Assembly (NCBI GenBank): GCA_963740255.1
Contig: CAVUDO010000006.1
Coordinates: forward strand, 62,001 to 126,000
From: CAVUDO01 sp963740255
GTDB taxonomy: Bacteria > Actinomycetota > Actinomycetes > Mycobacteriales > Cryptosporangiaceae
Reading direction: 5' to 3'
Length of the DNA: 64,000 nt
Under the pieces are notes generated by a model. It searched no databases and was not told where the DNA came from. It was given only the letters and a program-made list of their open reading frames with translations. The translations under genes and the position numbers were made by a program. This document shows positions 1 through 7,052 of the stretch, piece after piece; position 1 is the first letter of the stretch; the number at the start of each line of letters is the position of its first letter.

Positions 1-306
1 TGCTCCGCAAGACCTCGATCGACGAACTCCCGCAGCTGATCAACGTGCTGCTCGGCGAGATGTCGCTGGTCGGGCCCGCGGCCGCTGCCCGTGCAGAACG
101 AGGACTTCGCCGGGGACGTCCGCCGCCGCCTGCTGGTGCGGCCGGGCATCACCGGCCTCTGGCAGGTCTCCGGCCGGTCGAGCCTGTCCTGGGAGGACGC
201 CGTCCGGCTCGACCTGTACTACGTCGACAACTGGTCGCTGATGTTCGACTTCATGATCCTGTACAAGACCCTGTTCGCGGTCCTCAAGCGCGACGGCGCC
301 TACTAG
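1..306 (+). pseudogene. Sugar transferase (undecaprenyl-phosphate type), C-terminal part, frameshifted
   Basis: The C-terminal catalytic core of a bacterial sugar transferase (WbaP/WcaJ type), which moves a sugar-1-phosphate from a nucleotide sugar to undecaprenyl phosphate at the membrane and starts polysaccharide assembly. The 5' end lies outside the window. Reading from base 3 gives ELPQLINVLLGEMSLVGP; the expected continuation GPRPLP.., then RRRLLVRPGITGLWQVSGRS and the closing GAY, is in the +1 frame and ends with the TAG at 304-306. The break falls in the ggg/ccc run at 72-77, where one extra base explains it. In the unshifted frame the protein would run into nonsense up to 551. Family assignment is sure; whether the shift is real or an assembly error cannot be told from the sequence. 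Confidence 0.85.
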
Positions 307-368
307 GCATTGCCGAGTACCAGGCCGACGTCCACCCGCGTGGTGCGCCGCTCGCCTACCGTGGGGGG

Positions 369-551
369 ATGGTGAATCCCTACGGCGACAACCAGGTGTC
401 GGTGTCCGCGGGCACGGCGTTCAAGATCGGGTTCTTCGCGACCTTCGGCGCGTTCTTCGCGTGGCTGCTCCTCTCGCTGATCGGCGGCGCGGTGTTCCTC
501 GTCCTCGCCCTGCTCGGGGTGGCGTCCGGCGTCGGCAACACGGGCGGCTGA
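369..551 (+). CDS. Small membrane protein, 60 aa
   Basis: ATG start directly behind a ggggg run that may act as ribosome binding site. The 60-residue product has a short polar N-terminus (MVNPYGDNQVSV), then about 30 hydrophobic residues (roughly 18-52: FKIGFFATFGAFFAWLLLSL and onward), long enough for one long or two tightly packed membrane helices, and a glycine-rich end. Small proteins of this kind, often annotated as membrane protein of unknown function, are common in actinomycetes. No partner or function can be named. It sits 62 bases after the sugar transferase remnant on the same strand. Confidence 0.6.
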   Translation: MVNPYGDNQVSVSAGTAFKIGFFATFGAFFAWLLLSLIGGAVFLVLALLGVASGVGNTGG

Positions 552-842
552 TCCACTCCGGCGTCTCCTCCGCGGCGGACGAGCCCGGCGGGCGCGAACG
601 CCGGGAGCGGTGCACAATTCGTCCGGTGTGGATGGTTGCCGACCGTGTACATCCGCACCTCGGGTGAATTACTCTCTGCGAGTAGCGTCGGGTGTGGACA
701 TTCCCGGTCCCGACGCGCCATACCGGTACGACCTGCGTGGCATCCCGGACAGCGCGCCGGTGTGGGCCCCCGTCTGAGCGAACACCCAGCGTGAGCGACG
801 GCCCGCTCATGCCTGCGTTGCGTGACCCGATAGGACGGAACG
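552..842 (+). other. Intergenic stretch, no gene seen
   Basis: About 290 bases between the small membrane protein and the methyltransferase. I see no convincing reading frame. A short inverted repeat, ACTC-TCTGC-GAGT near 670-682, lies in the middle and could belong to a regulatory site; no clear promoter boxes could be assigned. Confidence 0.4.
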
Positions 843-1646
843 ATGCACCGTTACCGCGATGCCGCCTACCTTCGCGGGTTCCAGTACCGCGACGCGTCCA
901 ATCTGGACGCGCGGATCCGGCTGCACCGCGAGTTCACCACCTCGTCGGTGCCCTGGTACGCGTGGGTCTTCGACCAGCTGCTCGCCCACACGCCCGACGT
1001 GGCCGCGGTGCTGGAGGTCGGCGCCGGCAACGGGGCGCTCTGGACGACCAACTACGGCCGGCTGCCGATGGCCTGGTGGGTGTGGCTGACCGACTTCTCG
1101 CCCGGCATGGTCACCGAGCTCGGCGCCGCCGTGGACGGTGCGCCGCAGATCATCGTGGCCGAGGCCGACGCCGCCGACCTGCCGCTGGGTGGGCACGCGT
1201 TCGACACGGTCGTCGCCAACCACATGCTCTACCACGTCCCAGACCTGCCGGCTGTGCTCGTCGAGCTGGCCCGGGTGCTCCGGCCGGGCGGGCGCCTGCT
1301 CGCGGCCGCCAACGGCCACCGCCACCTGGCCGAGCTGGTCGCGTTGCTCACCAGCCGGCTGCCCGACGTGCGGCGCGACGACTACGCCCGCAGCTTCCAC
1401 CTGGACAACGGCGCCGACCTGCTCGCCGGCCACTACGGCGACGTCCGGATGGAGCGGTTCGCCGACGAGCTGCTGGTGACCGACGCCGACGCGGTGGTGT
1501 CGTACCTGCGTTCGATGGTCGGGGGCGACCGGCTCACCGACGCGCACCTGCGCGACATCCACGCCGAGGTCGAGCGCGAGGTGGCCCGGCACGGCGCGTT
1601 CCGGGTGACCAAGGACGTCGGCCTGTTCGTCGCGACCGCCCGCTGA
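843..1646 (+). CDS. Class I SAM-dependent methyltransferase
   Basis: A 267-residue methyltransferase with a Rossmann-type SAM fold. Motif I LEVGAGNGAL is at residues 57-66, the acidic end of the second strand is in TDFSPGMV (83-90), the ADAADLP segment near 108-114 contacts the adenine ring in this family, and the post-motif VLRPGGRLL follows near 145. This is the UbiE/Methyltransf_11 layout, which is usually small-molecule directed. The substrate cannot be inferred. The first 40 residues (many Arg/Tyr) form an N-terminal extension typical of actinobacterial members. ATG start after the sequence ggacgga. It stands alone between two envelope-sugar genes, which may or may not be meaningful. Confidence 0.85.
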   Translation: MHRYRDAAYLRGFQYRDASNLDARIRLHREFTTSSVPWYAWVFDQLLAHTPDVAAVLEVGAGNGALWTTNYGRLPMAWWVWLTDFSPGMVTELGAAVDGAPQIIVAEADAADLPLGGHAFDTVVANHMLYHVPDLPAVLVELARVLRPGGRLLAAANGHRHLAELVALLTSRLPDVRRDDYARSFHLDNGADLLAGHYGDVRMERFADELLVTDADAVVSYLRSMVGGDRLTDAHLRDIHAEVEREVARHGAFRVTKDVGLFVATAR

Positions 1647-1841
1647 ACCCTCCGGGCCGGGTCCCGCTGAGCCCGGCGGCGGCGCCTTTCCGTGATTCGT
1701 CCGGCTTGCGTGCGGTGGGTGGTTGTGGAGACTGCTGTCCGGGAAGGTAGAACACCGACAGGCGGTGTCGCACGGGCGGCCCGGGCACTCGGTACCCTGG
1801 CCCGCGAACATTCCCACCCCTCCACGGACGGTCAGGAACTC

Positions 1842-2813
1842 ATGGCGCAGCGGTACGGAGTCGGCCATCGCATCCTTGTCACGGGCGGTGCCGGTTTTGT
1901 CGGGTCCCACCTCGTCGACGCCCTGCTGGCCCGGGGTGCCGAGGTGGTGGCGGTCGACAACTTCGTGACCGGCAGCAAGGACAACGTCGCCCACCTGGCC
2001 GGGGAGGAGCGGTTCACGCTGGTCGAGGCGGACGTCAGCCGGGAGCTGCCCGTCGAGGGCCGGTTCGACGCCGTGCTGCACTTCGCCTCGCCGGCCTCGC
2101 CGACGGACTTCGAGCGGTTCCCGCTGGAGATCATGCAGGTCCACTCCGCGGGCTCCTTCGCCTGCCTGGACCTGGCCGAACGCAACGACGCCCGGTTCGT
2201 GTTCGCCGGCACGTCCGAGGTGTACGGCGACCCGCAGGTGCACCCCCAGCCGGAGAGCTACTGGGGCAACGTCAACCCGATCGGCCCCCGCTCGGTGTAC
2301 GACGAGGCGAAGCGGTTCGGCGAGGCGGCCACGATGGCCTACCGCCGCTCGCGCGGTGTGGACACCGCGATTCTGCGCATCTTCAACACCTACGGGCCGC
2401 GGATGCGCCCGGACGACGGCCGGGCGATCCCGACCTTCTTCTCCCAGGCCCTGCGCGGCGAGCCGATCACCGTGCACGGCACCGGCGCCCAGACCCGCTC
2501 GATCTGCTACGTCGACGACCTGGTCGCCGGCGTGCTCGCCATGCTCGACTCCGACCATGCCGGCCCGGTGAACCTGGGCACCGAGCACGAGGTGTCGATG
2601 AGCGAGCTGGCCGAGACGATCGCCAGCCTGGCCGGGTCGGGTTCGGAGGTGGTCTACATCGACCGCCCGACCGACGACCCGGAGCTGCGCCGGCCCGACC
2701 TCACGCTGGCTCGCGAGGTGCTGGGCTTCGAACCGGCCGTCGCCCCGGAGGAGGGCCTGCGCCGCACCCTGGCCTACTTCGCCGAGCGCCTCGGCGTCCG
2801 CCTCCCCACCTGA
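1842..2813 (+). CDS. UDP-glucuronate decarboxylase-like SDR (UDP-xylose synthase type)
   Basis: A 323-residue extended short-chain dehydrogenase. The NAD-binding TGGAGFVGSH is at residues 14-23 and the catalytic Y-x3-K is in SVYDEAKR (Tyr153, Lys157). The segments FASPASPTDF, GTSEVYGDP, YWGNVNPIGPRSVYDEAKR and GRAIPTFFSQAL match the pattern of UDP-glucuronic acid decarboxylases, which oxidise UDP-glucuronate, lose CO2 and give UDP-xylose; close relatives are dTDP-glucose dehydratases and other NDP-sugar epimerases. Together with the sugar transferase it points to polysaccharide or glycolipid sugar supply. The start is the ATG at 1842, 12 residues before the glycine motif; upstream in-frame starts would add a non-conserved tail. 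Confidence 0.82.
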   Translation: MAQRYGVGHRILVTGGAGFVGSHLVDALLARGAEVVAVDNFVTGSKDNVAHLAGEERFTLVEADVSRELPVEGRFDAVLHFASPASPTDFERFPLEIMQVHSAGSFACLDLAERNDARFVFAGTSEVYGDPQVHPQPESYWGNVNPIGPRSVYDEAKRFGEAATMAYRRSRGVDTAILRIFNTYGPRMRPDDGRAIPTFFSQALRGEPITVHGTGAQTRSICYVDDLVAGVLAMLDSDHAGPVNLGTEHEVSMSELAETIASLAGSGSEVVYIDRPTDDPELRRPDLTLAREVLGFEPAVAPEEGLRRTLAYFAERLGVRLPT

Positions 2814-2854
2814 CGGGAGGGCGACGCCACGTCGACGCTGTCTCTGACAGCGCG

Positions 2855-3091
2855 TCAGCCTTCCGTCCTGTAGAGATCATCGACCGCGGATTGAAGGTCG
2901 GGGTAGGTGGTCGCGGATGGCAGCGTGTCACCCGCGCGGACGGCCGACCACTCCATCGTGGTCGGCACCAGCATCAGGTCAGCGACGAAGGTGCCCGTTG
3001 CATCGAACAGCCACCACTGCCGTTCAGCGCGGCGCTGCAGGCACCAACCCGGTGGCGGTTCGCATCGCGACGATGGCGCTGGGCTGTTCAT
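2855..3091 (-). CDS. Small GW/WW-motif protein, cassette A gene 3
   Basis: A 78-residue protein of unknown function, last gene of a three-gene minus-strand operon. Its ATG (3091) overlaps the stop of the gene before it by four bases (ATGA), so translation is coupled. The core PPPGWCLQRRAERQWWLFD..FVADL closely resembles LPRGWAVRRHSERRWWVYR..VIAEL in the 87-residue product at 45090-45353: both have GW, then R-x2-ER-x-WW-[LV]-[FY], then a [VI]-A-[DE]-L. The two genes hold the same place in two similar cassettes, so I infer a shared family and role. No catalytic motif, signal peptide or membrane helix is visible. Confidence 0.75.
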   Translation of the reverse strand: MNSPAPSSRCEPPPGWCLQRRAERQWWLFDATGTFVADLMLVPTTMEWSAVRAGDTLPSATTYPDLQSAVDDLYRTEG

Positions 3092-3285
3092 GACGCCGGC
3101 TCCGTGTCGACCGCCACACCGGCGTGCGCCGCCGCGACTGCGGCGTAGATCGGCAACTCTTCCCGTTGCATAACAGCGTGTCGGACGACGATCGAGCCGC
3201 GGAGCCCAAGTTCGTGGGCGACCTGTGCGGAATGCCGGACCAGCACACCGCGCACTGGCCCGCGATGCGTCTCGGTTGTGGTCAC
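3088..3285 (-). CDS. Small protein, cassette A gene 2
   Basis: A 65-residue protein of unknown function. Its GTG start (3285) overlaps the stop of the preceding gene by four bases (GTGA) and its own stop overlaps the next ATG, so it lies tightly inside a three-gene operon. The sequence begins VTTTETHRGPVRGVLVRHSA and has a central GLRGSIVVRHAVMQREELP, with no cysteine pairs or membrane segment. Longer upstream starts in the same frame run through the gene before it and are unlikely. Cassette B at 45.1-45.6 kb has only two small genes, so this member is the variable one, or is fused or lost there. Confidence 0.7.
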   Translation of the reverse strand: MTTTETHRGPVRGVLVRHSAQVAHELGLRGSIVVRHAVMQREELPIYAAVAAAHAGVAVDTEPAS

Positions 3286-3485
3286 CGGGCGAAGCCATCG
3301 TTGACCAGCTTCGCTTCCCACGCATCGCCGGTCGCGGCGAGCACCACCGCTGCGGCGAGTCGGTCGGGGCAGGGTGCCCGGCGTCCGCAACACAGGCAGA
3401 ACTGGCCGCGCGGCCACCGCTCCGGCTTGTGTCGCGCTCTGGCCCGCCGCGCCTGGAACACTTCGGCCTCGCTGGGTTGGGACAT
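3282..3485 (-). CDS. Small CxxC..PC protein (zinc-ribbon-like), cassette A gene 1
   Basis: A 67-residue protein, first gene of the minus-strand operon. A strong ribosome binding site (aaggag, reading on the minus strand) precedes the ATG at 3485. The middle holds GQFCLCCGRRAPCPD, four cysteines of a likely metal-binding knuckle; the product at 45350-45634 carries the related TGRCLECNQPGPCD. The shared pattern is C-L-x-C-x3-[AG]-P-C. This pattern and the same gene position support a family relationship. The rest is Arg-rich at the N-terminus and Ala-rich at the C-terminus. Function unknown; metal binding is inference. Confidence 0.72.
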   Translation of the reverse strand: MSQPSEAEVFQARRARARHKPERWPRGQFCLCCGRRAPCPDRLAAAVVLAATGDAWEAKLVNDGFAR

Positions 3486-3521
3486 CGGGCGGCTCCTTCG
3501 ACTCGAACGTGGCGACGGCAT

Positions 3522-3540
3522 GGCCCGCTGACAGCGGGCC
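3522..3540. repeat. GC-rich hairpin in the cassette A divergent region
   Basis: Perfect 8-bp stem GGCCCGCT/AGCGGGCC with a 3-base loop, 37 bases before the first minus-strand start codon. If the minus-strand transcript begins upstream, the hairpin lies in its leader. It has no T-run on either side, so it is not a clear terminator. The whole divergent region 3486-3764 (279 bases) holds no other gene. Confidence 0.5.
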
Positions 3541-3764
3541 CGCCGCCCCCGCCACCCAACGCTGGCGGCGGATACTCGGCCCACGGGCATCTGGCCAGCG
3601 TGAACCGAGCGGTCCGAGATCCTGCCAACACGGAAGGTGACGTCGTGGCGTGACCCTCACGCCGTACGATCAAGCCTCACGGAGCACGCCGGACGGCACC
3701 ATGAACTGGCACCGCACCCACAAGGCATTTGCATCGCGTGGACTCGACTGAAGGAGGTGCCATC

Positions 3765-4958
3765 GTGGGAGTAGTCGGTCAATGGACTGGCCGGCACGCA
3801 ACCGCGCTTCGTCAGGCCCTACGCATGACTACCGAGGCTTACGCCGAGCACCTGGGTGTCGCGGCTCGCACCGTCTCGTATTGGGCGGCGTGCCCCGATC
3901 GGGTATGCCGGCCGACGATGCAACAGGTATTGGACAGCGCACTGACGCGCGCGGACCAGGGCGCACGGGAGCGTTTCGACGCTGCGCTGGGCGCAACCCT
4001 CGACCCGCCGACTGAGACATGGGAGTACGCGGACCTCCTCACCCGATGTGCCGTCACGATGGCAGGGCTCGAGGCGCTGGAGATGACGATCCACGACTGC
4101 GCCGGGCGGTACTCCGTAACCGGCCCACGTGCCTCTCTCGCCGTCAACGAACGGCAGATGCAGAGGCTCGGCAAGGCGCTGTCGCATCCGCTGCCAGTCG
4201 CGATCCGCCGTCGTTCCGTTCGTCTGTTGGGGGTGTTGGCTGGCGTAGTCGGGCATCAGTACTTCGATCTGGGTGACGCCGTCCGAGCTCGTCGGCTGCT
4301 CGACCTGGGCAGGCTCGCCAGCGTCGAAGCCGAAGATCGTGATGTGGAGGCATGGCTCCTCGCGACCGCGAGCATCGTCGCGTATTTCGACGGCGAGAAC
4401 GCGCACGCTGTCACCCTCCTGACCGGCGCCAAGGCGTTGGCGACGCGGCATAGCACGCCACGCCGTCAGGCGTGGATCGCCGCGATGAGTGGGCGAGCCT
4501 TCGCAGCCGCCGGCAACGCCGCGGACACGCACCGAGCGCTCGACGAGGCGCAGAGCTTGCTCGCCACCACGCTCGACCCTCCGACCAGCAACGACTTCTT
4601 CGATGCGGCTCGTCTGGACGGGATGACAGGCACCGCTATGGCACAACTCGGCAAGACAGCGCTCGCCGAGGAGTCCCTGAGCAGGGCACTCGGCCGCCGG
4701 GCGTCTGCTGACGCCAAGGGGCGGGCGCTACTGACTCTCGACCTCGCTTCCTGCCTGATCACAGCAGGCGAGTATGAAGAGGCAGCACGACTCGTCGGTA
4801 CCGCGCTGGACATCGCGAGTGCTGCGCTGGTGTGGCCGATCCTGACTCGTACCGTCCAGGTGCTTGCCAGTTTCCAGGCCGACCAGGCGCCACGCGTCGT
4901 AGCCGAACTCGACCAGCGAATCCGCGATGTTGCCGGGCAGTGCCAGATAGCGATCTAG
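3765..4958 (+). CDS. HTH (XRE-like) regulator with TPR C-terminus, cassette A
   Basis: A 397-residue cytoplasmic regulator. The GTG at 3765 is chosen because a near-perfect Shine-Dalgarno aaggaggt sits just upstream. Residues 1-65 form a helix-turn-helix (ALRQALRMTTEAYAEHLGVA, then RTVSYW); the Trp-containing recognition helix is atypical for XRE but common in actinobacterial regulators of this class. From about residue 80 the protein is all-helical with TPR-like pairs (VLAGVVGHQYFDLGDAVRAR, ATASIVAYFDGENAHA, GRAFAAAGNAADTHRAL). Such HTH-TPR proteins usually sense a ligand or peptide through the TPR part. It is divergent from the three small genes, and the NUDIX gene starts 2 bases after its stop, so both are probably co-transcribed. 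An equivalent regulator lies at 45846-47207. Confidence 0.85.
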   Translation: MGVVGQWTGRHATALRQALRMTTEAYAEHLGVAARTVSYWAACPDRVCRPTMQQVLDSALTRADQGARERFDAALGATLDPPTETWEYADLLTRCAVTMAGLEALEMTIHDCAGRYSVTGPRASLAVNERQMQRLGKALSHPLPVAIRRRSVRLLGVLAGVVGHQYFDLGDAVRARRLLDLGRLASVEAEDRDVEAWLLATASIVAYFDGENAHAVTLLTGAKALATRHSTPRRQAWIAAMSGRAFAAAGNAADTHRALDEAQSLLATTLDPPTSNDFFDAARLDGMTGTAMAQLGKTALAEESLSRALGRRASADAKGRALLTLDLASCLITAGEYEEAARLVGTALDIASAALVWPILTRTVQVLASFQADQAPRVVAELDQRIRDVAGQCQIAI

Positions 4959-4960
4959 CG

Positions 4961-5515
4961 ATGCGATGGACTGTGCGCGGACGGCGTACCGCATACGAGA
5001 GCTCGTGGGTGAACGTCCATGTCGATGACGTGGAGCTACCCGACGGGAGGCGTATCGAGCACCACGTCGTCGCGATGCCCCGCCCTTCGGTTGGCGCGCT
5101 GGTCCTCGACGGGCAGGGCAACACGCTGCTCATCTGGCGGCACCGATTCATTACCGACGTGTGGGGTTGGGAGGTGCCGGCCGGGTGGGTCGACCCTGGT
5201 GAGGATCTGATCGATGCCGCGCGCCGTGAGGTGCTCGAAGAGACAGGCTGGTCGGTCGGGCGGGTCGAACCGTTGACCGAGTACCACCCGCTGTCGGGCC
5301 TGTCGACCATGCGTTACACGGCCTTCGTCGCCAGCGAGCCCGCACATGTCGGGCCGCCAGACGACGACGAGACCTCGCGGGTGGCGTGGATCCCGTTGGA
5401 CTCGGTGCGCGAACTTGCTGTCAAGGGTCAGATCATGGACGGACCGTCGCTGCTCATCCTCAGCTACTACCTCGGCATCCATCGTCCCGGGGAAGACGCG
5501 GACCGGACGGTGTAG
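4961..5515 (+). CDS. NUDIX hydrolase
   Basis: A 184-residue NUDIX enzyme. The full NUDIX box is present: GWVDPGEDLIDAARREVLEE followed by TGW, matching G-x5-E-x7-REUxEExGU, with the Glu residues that bind Mg2+. Family members hydrolyse a nucleoside diphosphate linked to another group. The segment SSWVNVHVDDVELPDGRRIE before the box and the YLGIH end resemble the ADP-ribose pyrophosphatase branch, but the substrate is not certain. The ATG follows the regulator stop after two bases, so expression is probably coupled. In cassette B a phosphotransferase takes this place. Confidence 0.88.
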   Translation: MRWTVRGRRTAYESSWVNVHVDDVELPDGRRIEHHVVAMPRPSVGALVLDGQGNTLLIWRHRFITDVWGWEVPAGWVDPGEDLIDAARREVLEETGWSVGRVEPLTEYHPLSGLSTMRYTAFVASEPAHVGPPDDDETSRVAWIPLDSVRELAVKGQIMDGPSLLILSYYLGIHRPGEDADRTV

Positions 5516-5748
5516 CGAAGCCGCAGAGCCGTGCCGATGTCGGGTTGGGGACATGGGGGGCGCCCGAACGGGCCGTGACGCAGGCGGTGTTCGCGGCGCT
5601 GAACTGCGGAAACGGTGTGGAAGGCGGACGGCACACCGGCGCAACCGTTCGCGATGGCGTCGACTGGCATCGTTACCCTGGCCGCAAGGCGTCGCCGCGG
5701 GTGGGCCGCGGTGCGCGCAGGACAGACCTCAAGGCAGGAGCGAGTCCC

Positions 5749-6945
5749 GTGTCGAGCCCCGTGAACCGACCGTCCTACGGACGCGATGGCAACGTGTACC
5801 GCGGGAAAGCCAGCGTGCCCGGCAGCCGTGCCGGCGGCCACGACCCGTACGGGCGCGACCCATACGGCCACGACCCGTACGGCGCCCCCCACGGCGGCGG
5901 CGCGGGCTACGGCACCAAGAAGGCGCGGCCCCGGTGGGGCCGGATCTTCCTGGTGGGCAGCGGCCTGCTCACGGTGGTCGCGCTCTTCCTGGCCGGCTGC
6001 GGCCTGGCGTACTACACCAGCCTCGACGACAACCTCCGGCGGGTGAACGCGTTCGGCGGCGTCACCGACCGGCCGGGCAAGCCGGTGGAGGGCACGCAGA
6101 ACATCCTGCTGCTCGGCTCGGACTCCCGCGACGGCGGGGACTACGACCCCAAGGCCGCGCCGGGCGTGAAGAAGCCCAGGTCACGCGGCGGCGAGCGGGC
6201 CGACACGATCATGGTGCTGCACATCCCCGAGACCCACGACAAGGCCTACCTGATCTCGATCCCGCGCGACACCTACGTCTTCGTCCCCGAGTACAAGGGC
6301 AAGGGCGGGCACAAGGCCAAGATCAACGCCGCGTTCGCCTGGGGCGGCATCCCGCTGACGGTGATGACCGTCGAGCGCTTCACCGGCGTGAAGATGGACC
6401 ACGTCATCGAGATCGACTTCAACGGCTTCAAGGCGATGACCGACGCGGTGGGCGGCGTGGACGTCACCGTGGCCAAGACCGTGTACGACCCGCGCAGCAA
6501 GCGCACCTTCAAGAAGGGCGTCGTGCACCTGGACGGCAACGCGGCGCTGGACTACGTCCGGCAGCGCTACAACCTCCCGCGGGGCGACTTCGACCGGGTG
6601 CAGCGCCAGCAGCTCTTCCTGCGGGCACTGCTGAAGAAGGCCACCGACTCCGGCACGGTCACCAACCCGGTCAAGCTCAAGGCGTTCCTGGACACCTCCA
6701 CCAAGGCGCTCACGGTGGACGAGGGGTTCTCGCTGAGCAGCTTCGCGTTCGAGTTCCGCAGCATCCGGTCGAGTGACCTGTCGTTCGTCACGTCCCCACA
6801 CCTGGGGTCACAGAACATCGACGGGCAGAGCGTCGTCGTCGCCGACAAGCCCAAGGCGAGCGCGCTGTGGGACGCCGTGGGCAAGGACGCCGTGGCCGGA
6901 TGGCTGGTGCAGAACAAGGCCAACAACCCGACCGTCGGCCGCTGA
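5749..6945 (+). CDS. LytR-CpsA-Psr (LCP) family ligase
   Basis: A 398-residue membrane-anchored LCP protein. LCP enzymes move polyprenyl-phosphate-linked glycopolymers (arabinogalactan or teichoic-type polymers) onto peptidoglycan outside the membrane. A Gly/Tyr-rich cytoplasmic tail has four DPYG repeats (HDPYGRDPYGHDPYG, plus linker, residues 31-45), followed by one helix near 66-88 (RIFLVGSGLLTVVALFLAGC). The LCP core follows: ILLLGSDSRDG, RADTIMVLHI, ISIPRDTYV, KINAAFAWGG, VDVTV, LDYVRQRYNLPRGDFDRVQR; the Arg/Asp residues of these motifs bind the pyrophosphate. GTG at 5749 follows aaggcaggag; GTG 5761 is an alternative. A second LCP gene follows at 107 bases. Confidence 0.9.
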   Translation: MSSPVNRPSYGRDGNVYRGKASVPGSRAGGHDPYGRDPYGHDPYGAPHGGGAGYGTKKARPRWGRIFLVGSGLLTVVALFLAGCGLAYYTSLDDNLRRVNAFGGVTDRPGKPVEGTQNILLLGSDSRDGGDYDPKAAPGVKKPRSRGGERADTIMVLHIPETHDKAYLISIPRDTYVFVPEYKGKGGHKAKINAAFAWGGIPLTVMTVERFTGVKMDHVIEIDFNGFKAMTDAVGGVDVTVAKTVYDPRSKRTFKKGVVHLDGNAALDYVRQRYNLPRGDFDRVQRQQLFLRALLKKATDSGTVTNPVKLKAFLDTSTKALTVDEGFSLSSFAFEFRSIRSSDLSFVTSPHLGSQNIDGQSVVVADKPKASALWDAVGKDAVAGWLVQNKANNPTVGR

Positions 6946-7052
6946 CGTTCCACAGCGAAACGGCCCGTACAGGTCCGTGGAGCCGACCCAGCCGCTAGAG
7001 TGGGCCGGTCACAACTCTGGGGGGCACAGGAAGGGTCTAGCCGAGGGCGCTC

